From Dermatophilus congolensis (lineage in GTDB: Bacteria; Actinomycetota; Actinomycetes; Actinomycetales; Dermatophilaceae): a stretch of DNA of 64,000 nucleotides. Position numbers and translations under genes: made by a program. Numbering within the stretch: the stretch's first letter is position 1; each line of letters starts with the position of its first letter. A model generated the notes under the pieces. It worked only from the letters and a program-made list of their open reading frames with translations. It made no database searches and was not told the DNA's origin. Shown here one piece after another: positions 1 through 8,561 of the stretch. The stretch lies in the NCBI RefSeq assembly GCF_900447215.1, contig NZ_UFYA01000001.1:1364001-1428000 (forward strand), written 5' to 3'.

Positions 1-103
1 CTGGCACCCGTCGGCACTGCCAGACGTAACACACCTAGCCAGCAACGCTCGAGAGTGCATACAAGCACTAGGCTGGAACGGACCACCCGCTCTGGAGGAC
101 CCG

Positions 104-1189
104 TTGAACTCTTCCCTTCCCCTGGCCGATTTCCGCCACGAAGTACAACAGGCAATCGACTCCGCCTTGTCGGAGCAGCGAGCCCTCGTGACACCTGTCG
201 GCCCGGAAACCGATCAACTCCTCGACGCCATCGCGCAGCTACTGTCAGGCGGAAAACGCTTTCGTGCTCTCTTCTGCTACCAGGCATATAAAGCAGCAGG
301 AGGCACACATGACCACGCAGCTGTACGCGTCGGAGCAGCTCTGGAGTTTTTCCAAGGCGCAGCACTCATCCATGACGACGTCATGGATGACAGTGCCGTA
401 CGCCGCGGAGCCCCTGCAGCCCATGTCGCTTTCGCCCAAGCCCACCGCGAAGCCGGCTGGGAGCGCTCCCCTGAGCGGTTCGGGCTCTCCGGCGCAGTAC
501 TAGCAGGTGATCTATGCCTAGTCGCCAGCGAACAACTTTTCCTCGACAGCGGACTACCCCTTGAGGAACTCAACCGAGCCCGTATCGAATTCAACACCAT
601 GCGTAGCCAACTCATGGCAGGACAATGGCTCGAATTCGTCATCTCAAACCGTGGCTGGAAAAACATCAGCACAGCCGAACGCATCGAACAAGCCCGCAAA
701 GTCGTTCAGTTCAAAAGCGCGAAATACTCCATCGAACAACCCGCCCTCATCGGTGCTGACGCCGCAGGCATCAACCCCACTGACCGAGAACTCCTATCCC
801 GCTATGGCCTAGCCGTCGGTGAAGCATTCCAACTACGTGACGACGTCCTCGGCGTTTTCGGGAATCCTGAAACGACCGGAAAACCAGCCGGAGACGACCT
901 ACGCGAAGGAAAACGGACCGTACTACTAGCCCTCGCGCTCGATGCAGCCTCTCCAGAAGAAACACACTTTCTCGCCTCGCTTATTGGTGAAGAAAACCTC
1001 ACCAGCGAGCAAGTAGAACGAGCCCGTGAAATCTTCATCACCACCGGCGCGATGGAACGCCACGAAACCATGATTCGTGCCGGGGCCCAAACCGCCCACG
1101 AGGCGCTCGCTGCAACTACAGAACTCACCGTCGAAGGCAAAGCAGAACTAGCCGAACTCATCCACGTCGCCACTGAGCGCAACACCTGA
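104..1189 (+). CDS. idsA: Polyprenyl diphosphate synthase (geranylgeranyl diphosphate synthase family)
   Basis: Condenses isopentenyl diphosphate with allylic diphosphates to make C15-C20 or longer prenyl diphosphates for menaquinone and carrier lipids; cytosolic. The 361-residue protein has the first aspartate-rich motif DDVMD at residues 91-95 and the second as RDDVLG near residue 245, with GKR near residue 50, the usual layout of trans-prenyltransferases. Start is TTG with GGAGGA 4 nt upstream. It sits beside an Rv2175c-like gene and a kinase, as idsA2 does in M. tuberculosis. Product chain length cannot be read from sequence alone. It ends before a strong hairpin shared with the converging gene. 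Confidence 0.93.
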   Translation: MNSSLPLADFRHEVQQAIDSALSEQRALVTPVGPETDQLLDAIAQLLSGGKRFRALFCYQAYKAAGGTHDHAAVRVGAALEFFQGAALIHDDVMDDSAVRRGAPAAHVAFAQAHREAGWERSPERFGLSGAVLAGDLCLVASEQLFLDSGLPLEELNRARIEFNTMRSQLMAGQWLEFVISNRGWKNISTAERIEQARKVVQFKSAKYSIEQPALIGADAAGINPTDRELLSRYGLAVGEAFQLRDDVLGVFGNPETTGKPAGDDLREGKRTVLLALALDAASPEETHFLASLIGEENLTSEQVERAREIFITTGAMERHETMIRAGAQTAHEALAATTELTVEGKAELAELIHVATERNT

Positions 1190-1195
1190 GTGCAC

Positions 1196-1234
1196 GTGAA
1201 AGGGCGGGGCATATGACTGACCCCGCCCTTTCAC
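1196..1234. terminator. Bidirectional intrinsic terminator hairpin
   Basis: A perfect 14-bp stem (GTGAAAGGGCGGGG with its complement) and an 11-nt loop lie between the converging prenyl synthase and Rv2175c-like genes. It can serve both directions. Confidence 0.8.
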
Positions 1235-1251
1235 AAAGTTCGATACGCCTC

Positions 1252-1713
1252 TTACAAAGCGCTTTCCATCGCGCGGCGACGCACCTCGGTGACGAAACCA
1301 GCATCAAAGGCATCCATTGCGCTGCCACCGCCAGGGAGCGTGGCATCTGGGGTGAAAAGCCATTCGAGTAGTTCCTCGTCAGACATCCCACCATCACGCA
1401 AGACTGTGACGGTCCCTTTCAGCCTGGGCGCAGGCGCGTTGTCCACGAGGAATCTCGCTGGAACATAGACCGCGTTGCTCTCTGTACGGCGAATGCCCAC
1501 AAGGTCGCCGTCCTTGAGCTGCCTGCGCACGTCGTTCAAGCGCAGCCCCTGCATTTCGGCAAGTTCGGGGATGCTCACCCACGCGTCCACGAGTTCTTCC
1601 AAAGCTGCCGCGCGACGCTTCTGCTCGTCACTCGGCTGCGGCGTCGAGTCCTGTGGTTGGCTCGATACGTTCAGTTCGTCGTTCACAAGATCAAGACTGC
1701 CACCTACAGACAA
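1252..1713 (-). CDS. Rv2175c-like DNA-binding protein
   Basis: A 153-residue protein resembling M. tuberculosis Rv2175c: a winged-helix/HTH region around residues 35-80 (WVSIPELAEMQGLRLNDVRRQL) and a C-terminal region around residues 100-150 rich in small and acidic residues. In M. tuberculosis the homologue binds DNA weakly and is phosphorylated near its N-terminus by PknL, encoded divergently next to it; the same divergent arrangement is kept here, 45 bp apart. The N-terminal tail has Ser/Thr (SSQPQDSTPQ) that could be phosphorylated. The annotated start is TTG; a GTG at 1686 is an alternative. DNA target unknown. Confidence 0.8.
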   Translation of the reverse strand: MSVGGSLDLVNDELNVSSQPQDSTPQPSDEQKRRAAALEELVDAWVSIPELAEMQGLRLNDVRRQLKDGDLVGIRRTESNAVYVPARFLVDNAPAPRLKGTVTVLRDGGMSDEELLEWLFTPDATLPGGGSAMDAFDAGFVTEVRRRAMESAL

Positions 1714-1758
1714 ATGTGGATGGACTCACCTGACTAGACGTCCTCTTAGACTGGAGCA

Positions 1759-3708
1759 ATGGACGCAGTGGGGGACGTGACGGGTAAGGTCTTGGACGGT
1801 CGTTACACGGTGCTGCGCCACATCGCCGATGGCGGTATGGCTGCCGTCTATGTGGCTCGCGACGAACGTCTCAGTCGTGAAGTGGCGCTGAAAATCATGC
1901 ACCCCAACCTGGCTCAAGATCCTGAGCGAGTAGCTTCTTTCCGACACGAAGCCCAATCCATCGCCCGACTGGATGATCCACACGTCGTCGCCGTGCTCGA
2001 TCAAGGAGACGACGGTGACCTCGTTTTCTTGACCATGGAATTTCTGCGGGGAACCACCTTGCGGGCGCGTCTACACGAGCTAGGTGCCTTCACTCCTCGT
2101 GAAGCCCTCAAAACATTGGACGGCATCCTCGCTGGGCTATCAGCAGCGCACAAACTCGGAATCGTGCACCGCGACATCACACCCAGCAATGTGATGATTC
2201 GTCATGACGGCATCGTTAAAGTCACTGACTTCGGTTTGGCTGCTGCAGTAGGAGCAGCAGCAGCCGGATACATCACCCTTGCTTACGCTGCCCCCGAGCA
2301 GCGCGTCGGCGGTGTCAGTGACCCGCGCACAGATGTCTACGCTGCCGGTCTGGTTTTGGCTGAGATGCTGACTGGTAAGCCTGCCTACGACAATGACGGC
2401 CCCCCCGAAGGGGCCACTTCAGCTGACATAGCCGCTATCGATGCCGAACTTCCAGCGACACTAGTTGAGCTCGTCGCAGCCGCCACTGCCACCAATCATC
2501 TTTTGCGCCCTGCGGACGCCGCCGAGTTCCGTGATAGGGCACGTGAAGTACATCAGGGACTCACCGACGAAGAACTAGACCGTCTTCCTCCCGCAGCGCT
2601 GGAGCGCCCCGCAGCACAGGAAACTCCCGCCCCGCACGACTCCACCCAGAAGTACGTCAGTGACGCCACGCAAAGCTTGGCTGTCATCGGCTCCCCAGAA
2701 ACCCGCAAGCTACCTGTTATCACTCCCCCATCAGCATCTGAAGAAAAAAACCCAAAAAAGAAAAAGGGCTGGAAGAAAAAACCCGCAGCAGCGAAATCTG
2801 CCCGCGCTACGCGCCCCAAAAACACGAAGCGACGCATCCAGGCCGGGATCGTCGCGGCTGTTTTGGTCGCTGTCATTAGCACTGGGTCTTGGTTCTTCAC
2901 CGCAGGACCTGGCGGAGCAGTAGACATCCCCACCCTTGCTGGCGTGACTCGTAAAGATGCCGAAGCCGCGCTTAATGGTTTGGGTCTTGAGTCCACCGTG
3001 ACCCAAGAATATTCAGAGACAGTGCCTAGTGGCAGCGTCATTCGCACTGAACCACCTGCCGGCACAGCAACTCACCGCCAAGATCCGGTGACCCTCATCA
3101 TTTCAGGGGGACCGGAACGGTACAACGTTCCCGAGCTCGCCGGATCAACACCGGATGCAGCTGCCAAACTCCTTGAGCAAAATCACCTCGTTTTGGGTAA
3201 GCGCACAAAAGAGTGGAACGAAAAAGTACCCGCCGGGACCGTGATTAGTTCCAAACCTGCTGCGGGCACATCGCTGCGCCCAGGGACCGAGGTCAGCGTC
3301 GTTGTTAGCCGTGGCCGAGAACCAATCAGCGTTGATGACTTCACCGGCCGTAGCCTCTCTGATGCCACTGCTGAACTGGAACGGCGTGGCCTGCGCGTGC
3401 GCGTGACCGGTAAAGAATTCTCTGACCGTGTCCCGCCTAATGCTGTACTCCGGCAGTCTCCATCCGGCGGCAAGCTGCACCGCGGCGACACGGTAGAGAT
3501 CGTTGTCAGTAAGGGACCAGACGTCGTCAACGTTCCGGATGTCTCTGGCATGTCTGAGGCTGACGCGCGGAATGCTTTGGAGTCAGCTGGGCTTGCGATG
3601 CAGGCAGAAAAAGTCGTTGGTGGCTTGTTTGACACTGTCCGCAGCACCGACCCAGCTCCGGGCACAGCAGTGCCGCGTGGCAGCGTCATCAAGGTGTATG
3701 TGGTGTGA
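1759..3708 (+). CDS. pknL: Membrane Ser/Thr protein kinase with four PASTA domains (PknL position)
   Basis: A 649-residue transmembrane kinase. Residues 1-275 form the kinase domain: glycine loop DGGMAAVYVA, catalytic Lys in VALKIM, HRDITPSN loop near residue 137, DFGLA near 157. A basic Lys-rich juxtamembrane stretch precedes one membrane helix at about 360-382, followed by four extracellular PASTA repeats that sense peptidoglycan or lipid II. The activation loop between DFG and APEQ is short, Ala/Gly-rich and lacks the paired TxT phosphosites typical of the family; one Thr (YITLAY) remains. As I recall, mycobacterial PknL has no PASTA domains, so this is a PknB-like architecture at the PknL locus. 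No good ribosome site; TAGACT lies 6 nt before the ATG, suggesting a leaderless mRNA. Confidence 0.93.
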   Translation: MDAVGDVTGKVLDGRYTVLRHIADGGMAAVYVARDERLSREVALKIMHPNLAQDPERVASFRHEAQSIARLDDPHVVAVLDQGDDGDLVFLTMEFLRGTTLRARLHELGAFTPREALKTLDGILAGLSAAHKLGIVHRDITPSNVMIRHDGIVKVTDFGLAAAVGAAAAGYITLAYAAPEQRVGGVSDPRTDVYAAGLVLAEMLTGKPAYDNDGPPEGATSADIAAIDAELPATLVELVAAATATNHLLRPADAAEFRDRAREVHQGLTDEELDRLPPAALERPAAQETPAPHDSTQKYVSDATQSLAVIGSPETRKLPVITPPSASEEKNPKKKKGWKKKPAAAKSARATRPKNTKRRIQAGIVAAVLVAVISTGSWFFTAGPGGAVDIPTLAGVTRKDAEAALNGLGLESTVTQEYSETVPSGSVIRTEPPAGTATHRQDPVTLIISGGPERYNVPELAGSTPDAAAKLLEQNHLVLGKRTKEWNEKVPAGTVISSKPAAGTSLRPGTEVSVVVSRGREPISVDDFTGRSLSDATAELERRGLRVRVTGKEFSDRVPPNAVLRQSPSGGKLHRGDTVEIVVSKGPDVVNVPDVSGMSEADARNALESAGLAMQAEKVVGGLFDTVRSTDPAPGTAVPRGSVIKVYVV

Positions 3709-3716
3709 CTGTGAGG

Positions 3717-4304
3717 TCACTCTTGGTGAGCGTAAATGTGGCCATCACTGACTTTCCCCACCATGTGATAGCCACGGCATTCCCAGAATCCTGGTTCTGG
3801 CGCCGTGAGGTAGCTGATCTCCAGCAGCCATTTCACGCTTTTCCACCCGAACAGGTGCGGCGCGAATAAGCGCAAGGGGGCTCCGTGCTGAGGCGTCAAG
3901 GGAACTCCATCAACGCACGTGGCCAGAATCGTTTCCGGATGATTGAGGTCACGTAAACGAAGAGTGCTGGAAAAGCCGTACGCCGCAGCAGCTAAAGCGT
4001 GGGTGGCCTTGGGGTCTGGCGGAGCGATGCTCAGCAGGTGTGAAGTGGGTACTCCCCGCCAGATCTGGGTAATACCTCGGCCTTGTTGAGCACAGTGGAT
4101 CGTTCCAGGCACGTCGATCATGGGCATGTCGAGTATGTCGTCCCATGTGTAGCAATACATGCCTTCACAGGTGGCGCCAGTGATAGCTAATCGCCACCTG
4201 TTTATATCTAGGCGGGGCACAGGGCCATAGTGACGAGCGCTGGCGCGTTGGGGCCCATTACATTCCTCGCCTCTACCAGTACCCGTCACATCGCCATGGC
4301 CCAT
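3717..4304 (-). CDS. Sulfite-oxidase-like molybdopterin-binding protein
   Basis: A 195-residue protein matching the oxidoreductase molybdopterin-binding domain (SUOX/MsrP-like fold). The motif TIHCAQQG followed by IWRGVPTSHLL corresponds to the region holding the Mo-ligating cysteine and the WxGVP loop; GYSxLR-like (YGFSSTLRLRD) and APLRLFAPHLFGWKSVKWL near the C-terminus also fit. No signal peptide or heme domain is seen, so it is probably a cytosolic single-domain member. It is downstream of aroG on the same strand, 47 bp away. Substrate unknown. The stop is only 8 bp from the kinase stop, so transcripts converge. Confidence 0.75.
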   Translation of the reverse strand: MGHGDVTGTGRGEECNGPQRASARHYGPVPRLDINRWRLAITGATCEGMYCYTWDDILDMPMIDVPGTIHCAQQGRGITQIWRGVPTSHLLSIAPPDPKATHALAAAAYGFSSTLRLRDLNHPETILATCVDGVPLTPQHGAPLRLFAPHLFGWKSVKWLLEISYLTAPEPGFWECRGYHMVGKVSDGHIYAHQE

Positions 4305-4351
4305 ACGTTCTCGTCCCGTTCAAGGATTCCGTTCGCGACCGTGCCGTTTGC

Positions 4352-5716
4352 TTAAGCTCGGTGAAGAAGTTCTTCACCTGTTCTACTCTGTTCGGACAGG
4401 ATTTCGGCAATGACGAAAGCCATCTCAAGACTCTGCTGGTGGTTAAGTCGCGGGTCACAGAGGGTTTCGTATCGCCGTTCGAGATCGAGATCGTCCACCT
4501 TGAACGTGCCGCCTAGGCACTCGGTGACGTCATTGCCGGTCAGTTCTAGGTGAATGCCGCCTGGAACAGTTCCTACGTCTCGGTGGGCGTCAAAGAATCC
4601 ACGGACCTCTTCGACAATGTCTTCGAATCTGCGTGTTTTGAACCCCGTAGAAGACTCGAATGTGTTGCCGTGCATAGGGTCACAGACCCACGTAATGCAT
4701 GCCCCTGCTTCTTTCACTCCAGCCAATATCGGTGGGAGTTTTTCGCGGATAGTTTTTGCTCCCATCCGCGTGATGAGGGTCAGGCGCCCAGGGGCGTTAG
4801 TCGGGTTCACTTTTTCAGCGATGGCGAGGATGTCTTTTACATCCGCGGATGGGCCAACTTTCATTCCTACCGGATTAGTTATTCGAGAGATGAAGTCAAT
4901 GTGAGCGCCATCAATGTCCCTGGTCCGCTCACCCACCCACACAAAATGCCCTGACGTGGCGTAAGGCTTTCCCGTACGAGAATCAATGCGTGTCAATGGT
5001 TTCTCGTAGTCAAGGACGAGAGCCTCGTGGCTGGCCCACACATCGACGGCTTTCAGCGCGTCGAAATCAACACCGCACGCCACCATGAAGCGCATGGCTT
5101 TATCGATATCGTGCGCAATCCGTTCGTATTTGCTGTTGGCGGAAGATTTAACAAACCCTTTGTTCCACTCGTGCACATAGCGCAGATCAGCGAAACCACC
5201 CTGCGTGAAAGCACGAACAAGATTCAGCGTTGAGGCACTGGCGTGATAGGCCTCAACGAGCCGGTGAGGGTCAGGGGTTCGTGCCTGCTCAGTGAAAGCG
5301 AAGTCATTAACCAAATCACCACGGTACGAAGGAAGAGTGACCCCGTCCCGCGTCTCACTGTCTTTGCTCCGCGGTTTCGCATATTGCCCCGCAATACGAC
5401 CAATTTTCACCACTGGCATACTCGCGCCATACGTCAAAACCGCTGCCATTTGCAGAATAGTTTTAACCCGGTCACGAATATTGTCAGCGGTTGCTGAAGC
5501 GAAAGTCTCCGCGCAGTCACCACCCATGAGCATGAATGCTTTGCCTTGCGCAGCCTGTGCAATACGAGAACGCAGAATGTCCGCCTCACCTGCAAATACA
5601 AGGGGCGGGAAACTGGCCAGCCGTGCCGAAGCGTCAGCGAGCGCGGCCTTGTCTGGCCAAATCGGTTGCTGACGTGCTGGCAGATTGGGCCAGGTCAGAG
5701 GCGAAGCAGAAGTCAC
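4352..5716 (-). CDS. aroG: Class II 3-deoxy-7-phosphoheptulonate (DAHP) synthase
   Basis: Catalyses the first step of the shikimate pathway, phosphoenolpyruvate plus erythrose 4-phosphate to DAHP, in the cytosol. Plant/mycobacterial class II signatures are present: LMGGDCAETFA, LTYGASMPVVKIGRIAGQYAKPRS, SYRGD, TRIMAGRL-like LITRMGAKTIREKLPP, CDPMHGNT, and the metal-binding HLELTGNDVTECLGG. Start chosen at GTG 5716, giving 454 residues, because TACTCT lies exactly 7 nt upstream and no ribosome site is seen, as for other leaderless candidates here; an upstream ATG at 5752 gives 466. It lies downstream of a PlsC gene. Confidence 0.94.
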   Translation of the reverse strand: MTSASPLTWPNLPARQQPIWPDKAALADASARLASFPPLVFAGEADILRSRIAQAAQGKAFMLMGGDCAETFASATADNIRDRVKTILQMAAVLTYGASMPVVKIGRIAGQYAKPRSKDSETRDGVTLPSYRGDLVNDFAFTEQARTPDPHRLVEAYHASASTLNLVRAFTQGGFADLRYVHEWNKGFVKSSANSKYERIAHDIDKAMRFMVACGVDFDALKAVDVWASHEALVLDYEKPLTRIDSRTGKPYATSGHFVWVGERTRDIDGAHIDFISRITNPVGMKVGPSADVKDILAIAEKVNPTNAPGRLTLITRMGAKTIREKLPPILAGVKEAGACITWVCDPMHGNTFESSTGFKTRRFEDIVEEVRGFFDAHRDVGTVPGGIHLELTGNDVTECLGGTFKVDDLDLERRYETLCDPRLNHQQSLEMAFVIAEILSEQSRTGEELLHRA

Positions 5717-5827
5717 ATGCCCAAGAGTACGACGCACCCATGGCCACATCACCCAACTGCTGGGATACGATCACCACATCCGCTCTACCTGCCCTTACCG
5801 CAGAAGGAACAGCTGCACGGAAAACGC

Positions 5828-6550
5828 TTAATTCGCTGCGGGGCTGCTATCTTTTGGCCCGCTGCGCGCGGCTTGCTCCTGCAAAAATTTTTTCCGATCA
5901 GCGGCGTATTCGTGGACATATTCCTGCCCGGAAAGGTCCGCTAACGCCTGCATGACCTGATCTGTTGCGGCACGAATAAGAGCTTGGTCATCTTCTTTTC
6001 CGACAAGATGGTCGAGGTGAATCGGGTCACCGAAACGCACTTCGATGGGAACGAGTTTGGGAATTTTTTGGCCGGTGGGTTGCGCGATATCAGTGCCTAT
6101 CATGGCTACTGGAATGATTGGCACGCCAGCGCGCATAGCCATCCGGACCATGCCTGTTTTTCCTTTGTAAAGGCGCCCATCGGGTGAGCGGGTACCTTCT
6201 GGGTAAATACCGAAGAGTTCGTCTCGGCTAAGAACTTCCAGTCCTGCTTCGAGAGCGGCAGCACTTTTGGGACCACCGGAGCGATCAATGGGGATTTGCC
6301 CTACACCGGTGAAGAAACCTCTTTTTATGGCACCGACCAGACCGGGCTGGGTGAAGTATTCAAGCTTGGCTGGGAATGTGATTCGGCGTGGAAGTGCCAC
6401 GGGGAGAAAGATTGAGTCCGAGAAGGACAAGTGATTGCTCGCCAGGATTGCTGGGCCTTGGGTGGGGACTTTCTCCAACCCGTGCACCTTCATGCGGAAC
6501 GCAGTGCGCAACACCGGTCCGAGCAGTCGCTTCAGTGTCCAGTACAGCAA
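5828..6550 (-). CDS. 1-acyl-sn-glycerol-3-phosphate acyltransferase (PlsC family)
   Basis: Transfers an acyl group to lysophosphatidate or a related acceptor at the membrane. The catalytic HX4D box appears as NHLSFSD near residue 40, the acceptor-binding motif as FGIYPEGTRSPDG, and the third box as VPIIPVAMIG. Start chosen at TTG 6550 because GGGGAGG lies 7 nt upstream and homologues start near MLYWTLKRLLG; longer starts at 6598 or 6601 have no ribosome site. Probably cotranscribed with aroG. M. tuberculosis Rv2182c occupies the same place. The exact acyl acceptor cannot be told. Confidence 0.9.
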   Translation of the reverse strand: MLYWTLKRLLGPVLRTAFRMKVHGLEKVPTQGPAILASNHLSFSDSIFLPVALPRRITFPAKLEYFTQPGLVGAIKRGFFTGVGQIPIDRSGGPKSAAALEAGLEVLSRDELFGIYPEGTRSPDGRLYKGKTGMVRMAMRAGVPIIPVAMIGTDIAQPTGQKIPKLVPIEVRFGDPIHLDHLVGKEDDQALIRAATDQVMQALADLSGQEYVHEYAADRKKFLQEQAARSGPKDSSPAAN

Positions 6551-6843
6551 CGTAGGTCCTCCCCTATGGCACCCCGTGTGGGCGGCTGGGTGCTTCATCA
6601 CAACGCGTTTGGCTTAGCTGTCCGCTCTGGTGCGAAGAGGCCGCGGTAGCTGCATCGGGTACGCGCCTGGGTCACTTTACGGGAGCTTGGTCCGCCCCAC
6701 ACGCTATGTGCGATCTCGGTTCGTTTCTGCGCCACGTGCCACACTTGTTTTAGCCGTTGGGTATGCCTGCGGCCCGGTGGGTGTCGCTGCGGCAGTGTTG
6801 CGGTCTCACCGGTGTGCACCGTTGAGTCAGAAAGGCTAATCCG

Positions 6844-7365
6844 ATGTCGCGCATGGACACTCCGCGCCCCGGCTCACACGGCGATGACAAGGACGGGATC
6901 GATGCTGCGTTCGCTAGGATCATCGCGAACTGGGATCAAGTAGCCGACCAGAAACCCCCCACGCCGGAATCTTCCGCTCATCAGGACAACTCCGCGCAGG
7001 GCGAGGAACCAGGTGCAGGCGTGCGCCGCCCTGCAACTCCGCAAGAAGTTTTCGGTTCACGAGTAGACCTTCCTCGCGGGTGGCGAACATACACCCCTGC
7101 CGAAGAGGGCGAAGAAGAGTTCATCCCCCCGAACCCGGAAAATCCTTTCCATTTCCACAACCCAACCTTGTGGGGCGCGGTGCTGGGAATGGTCGGGGGG
7201 CCGCTGATGCTGATCGTTCTTGTCGTGTTCGCTCCGGGGGCGCCTCGGTATCTGTTCTGGCTTGCAGTGGTTGGCACGTTTGTGGGCTTCGGTCTCATGG
7301 TTTCTCGGCTTCCTGCCCGTCGAGACCCTGAAGAAGAAGACCGCAACGACGGCGCTGTCGTCTAA
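6844..7365 (+). CDS. Conserved actinobacterial membrane protein with two C-terminal helices
   Basis: A 173-residue protein. The first 95 residues are polar and acidic, rich in Pro, Glu and Asp, and include FARIIANWDQV. Two hydrophobic segments follow at about 115-135 (LWGAVLGMVGGPLMLIVLVVF) and 140-160 (YLFWLAVVGTFVGFGLMVSRL), then an acidic tail. The N-terminus is probably cytosolic. AGAAAGG lies 8 nt before the ATG; a second ATG is at 6853. I recognise the arrangement as a common actinobacterial hypothetical membrane protein but no function can be assigned. It converges on the ROK kinase gene. Confidence 0.75.
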   Translation: MSRMDTPRPGSHGDDKDGIDAAFARIIANWDQVADQKPPTPESSAHQDNSAQGEEPGAGVRRPATPQEVFGSRVDLPRGWRTYTPAEEGEEEFIPPNPENPFHFHNPTLWGAVLGMVGGPLMLIVLVVFAPGAPRYLFWLAVVGTFVGFGLMVSRLPARRDPEEEDRNDGAVV

Positions 7366-7377
7366 GCCTTCACGGGA

Positions 7378-8343
7378 TTAGCTCTGTGCTTCTGATCGCG
7401 CTAAATCTGCAGCACCGATCAAACCAGCGTCATTACCCAACGCAGCCGCAACCACTTTGGCCACCGGCCGGTACCCCCGGCCAGTCAACTTTTTAGCGAA
7501 CATCTCCCGCGCTGGTTTCACGAGAAGATCCCCCGCGGCGCTCACACCGCCTCCCACAACAAACAGTCCCGGATCTATCGCGGCAGCGAGGTTGGCCATC
7601 CCCACCCCTAACCATTGCCCTACCTCGGCGAGTAGCTCCACCGCAGTAGCGTCACCGTTGCGCGCCGCTTCCGTCACCAGCGGCCCAGTCAGCACCCCGC
7701 CTGCCTCCTGCACGCGTGCAGCCAACTCCACACTCATTGGCGACTCGTTCTCGATCAATGCTTTTGCCTCACGCACCAACGCATTGCCCGAGGAGTACTG
7801 CTCCCAACAGCCACGGTTGCCGCATTCACAACGCCGTCCATCCGGAACCACCTGCATATGCCCATACTCACCCGCAATGCCGTACCGACCCCGGCGTAGC
7901 CCGCCCTCTTCAAGCAAACCTCCCCCGATACCAGTGCCCAACGTGATCATCACGACGTGCGACTCTCCCGCAGCGCACCCAAAGCGGTATTCCGCCCACA
8001 ATGCCGCATTAGCGTCGTTCTCCACATGGACCCGCATCCCCAAGCGCTGCGCTAAAGAATCCCGCAATGGCTCATTCCGCCACGACAAATGTGGCGCAAA
8101 AACGACCCGGGCTCCATCCACCGACACAAAACCAGCAGCGCCGATACCGACCGCCGAAACTTCTAGCCCATCAGTCAGCTCATCAACCACAGCCACGATG
8201 GTGTCTTCAACTACGCGCGGACTTTTTGACCGATCTGGTGTGTGCCGCCGCGAACGCCGCAAAATCCGGCCATCCTCACCCACAACCCCACCGGAAACCT
8301 TGGTACCGCCGATATCGATACCTACGGCCAAACACTCACTCAT
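7378..8343 (-). CDS. glk: ROK-family glucokinase
   Basis: Phosphorylates glucose (or a related hexose) with ATP in the cytosol. The ATP-binding motif GIDIGGTKVSGGVV is at the N-terminus, the catalytic ENDANAALWAE near residue 110, and the ROK zinc motif CECGNRGCWEQ with an upstream EYGHM near residue 160-175. Start set at ATG 8343, preceded by GGAAGGGG; an upstream in-frame ATG at 8382 lacks a ribosome site. Length (321 residues) suits GlkA-type glucokinases of actinobacteria. It is divergent from the acyl-CoA ligase gene. Confidence 0.92.
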   Translation of the reverse strand: MSECLAVGIDIGGTKVSGGVVGEDGRILRRSRRHTPDRSKSPRVVEDTIVAVVDELTDGLEVSAVGIGAAGFVSVDGARVVFAPHLSWRNEPLRDSLAQRLGMRVHVENDANAALWAEYRFGCAAGESHVVMITLGTGIGGGLLEEGGLRRGRYGIAGEYGHMQVVPDGRRCECGNRGCWEQYSSGNALVREAKALIENESPMSVELAARVQEAGGVLTGPLVTEAARNGDATAVELLAEVGQWLGVGMANLAAAIDPGLFVVGGGVSAAGDLLVKPAREMFAKKLTGRGYRPVAKVVAAALGNDAGLIGAADLARSEAQS

Positions 8344-8561
8344 CTGGCATAACCCCTTCCGCAGACCTTCGACATCACACACTTACCCACCAGGAGTGCC
8401 CGGCCGCGCCATTCTCACCCCTACAGCCCACCTGGCGATAATCAACCCCCTCCAATAAACAGTCGTGGCGCACAACACCGAAAGGTCATGAAACACTAAC
8501 GGCACCCTCGGCTCGTCCGCACCGCGACGTAGCCCGTCCCCTCTCTTGCCGGAAGGCCACG

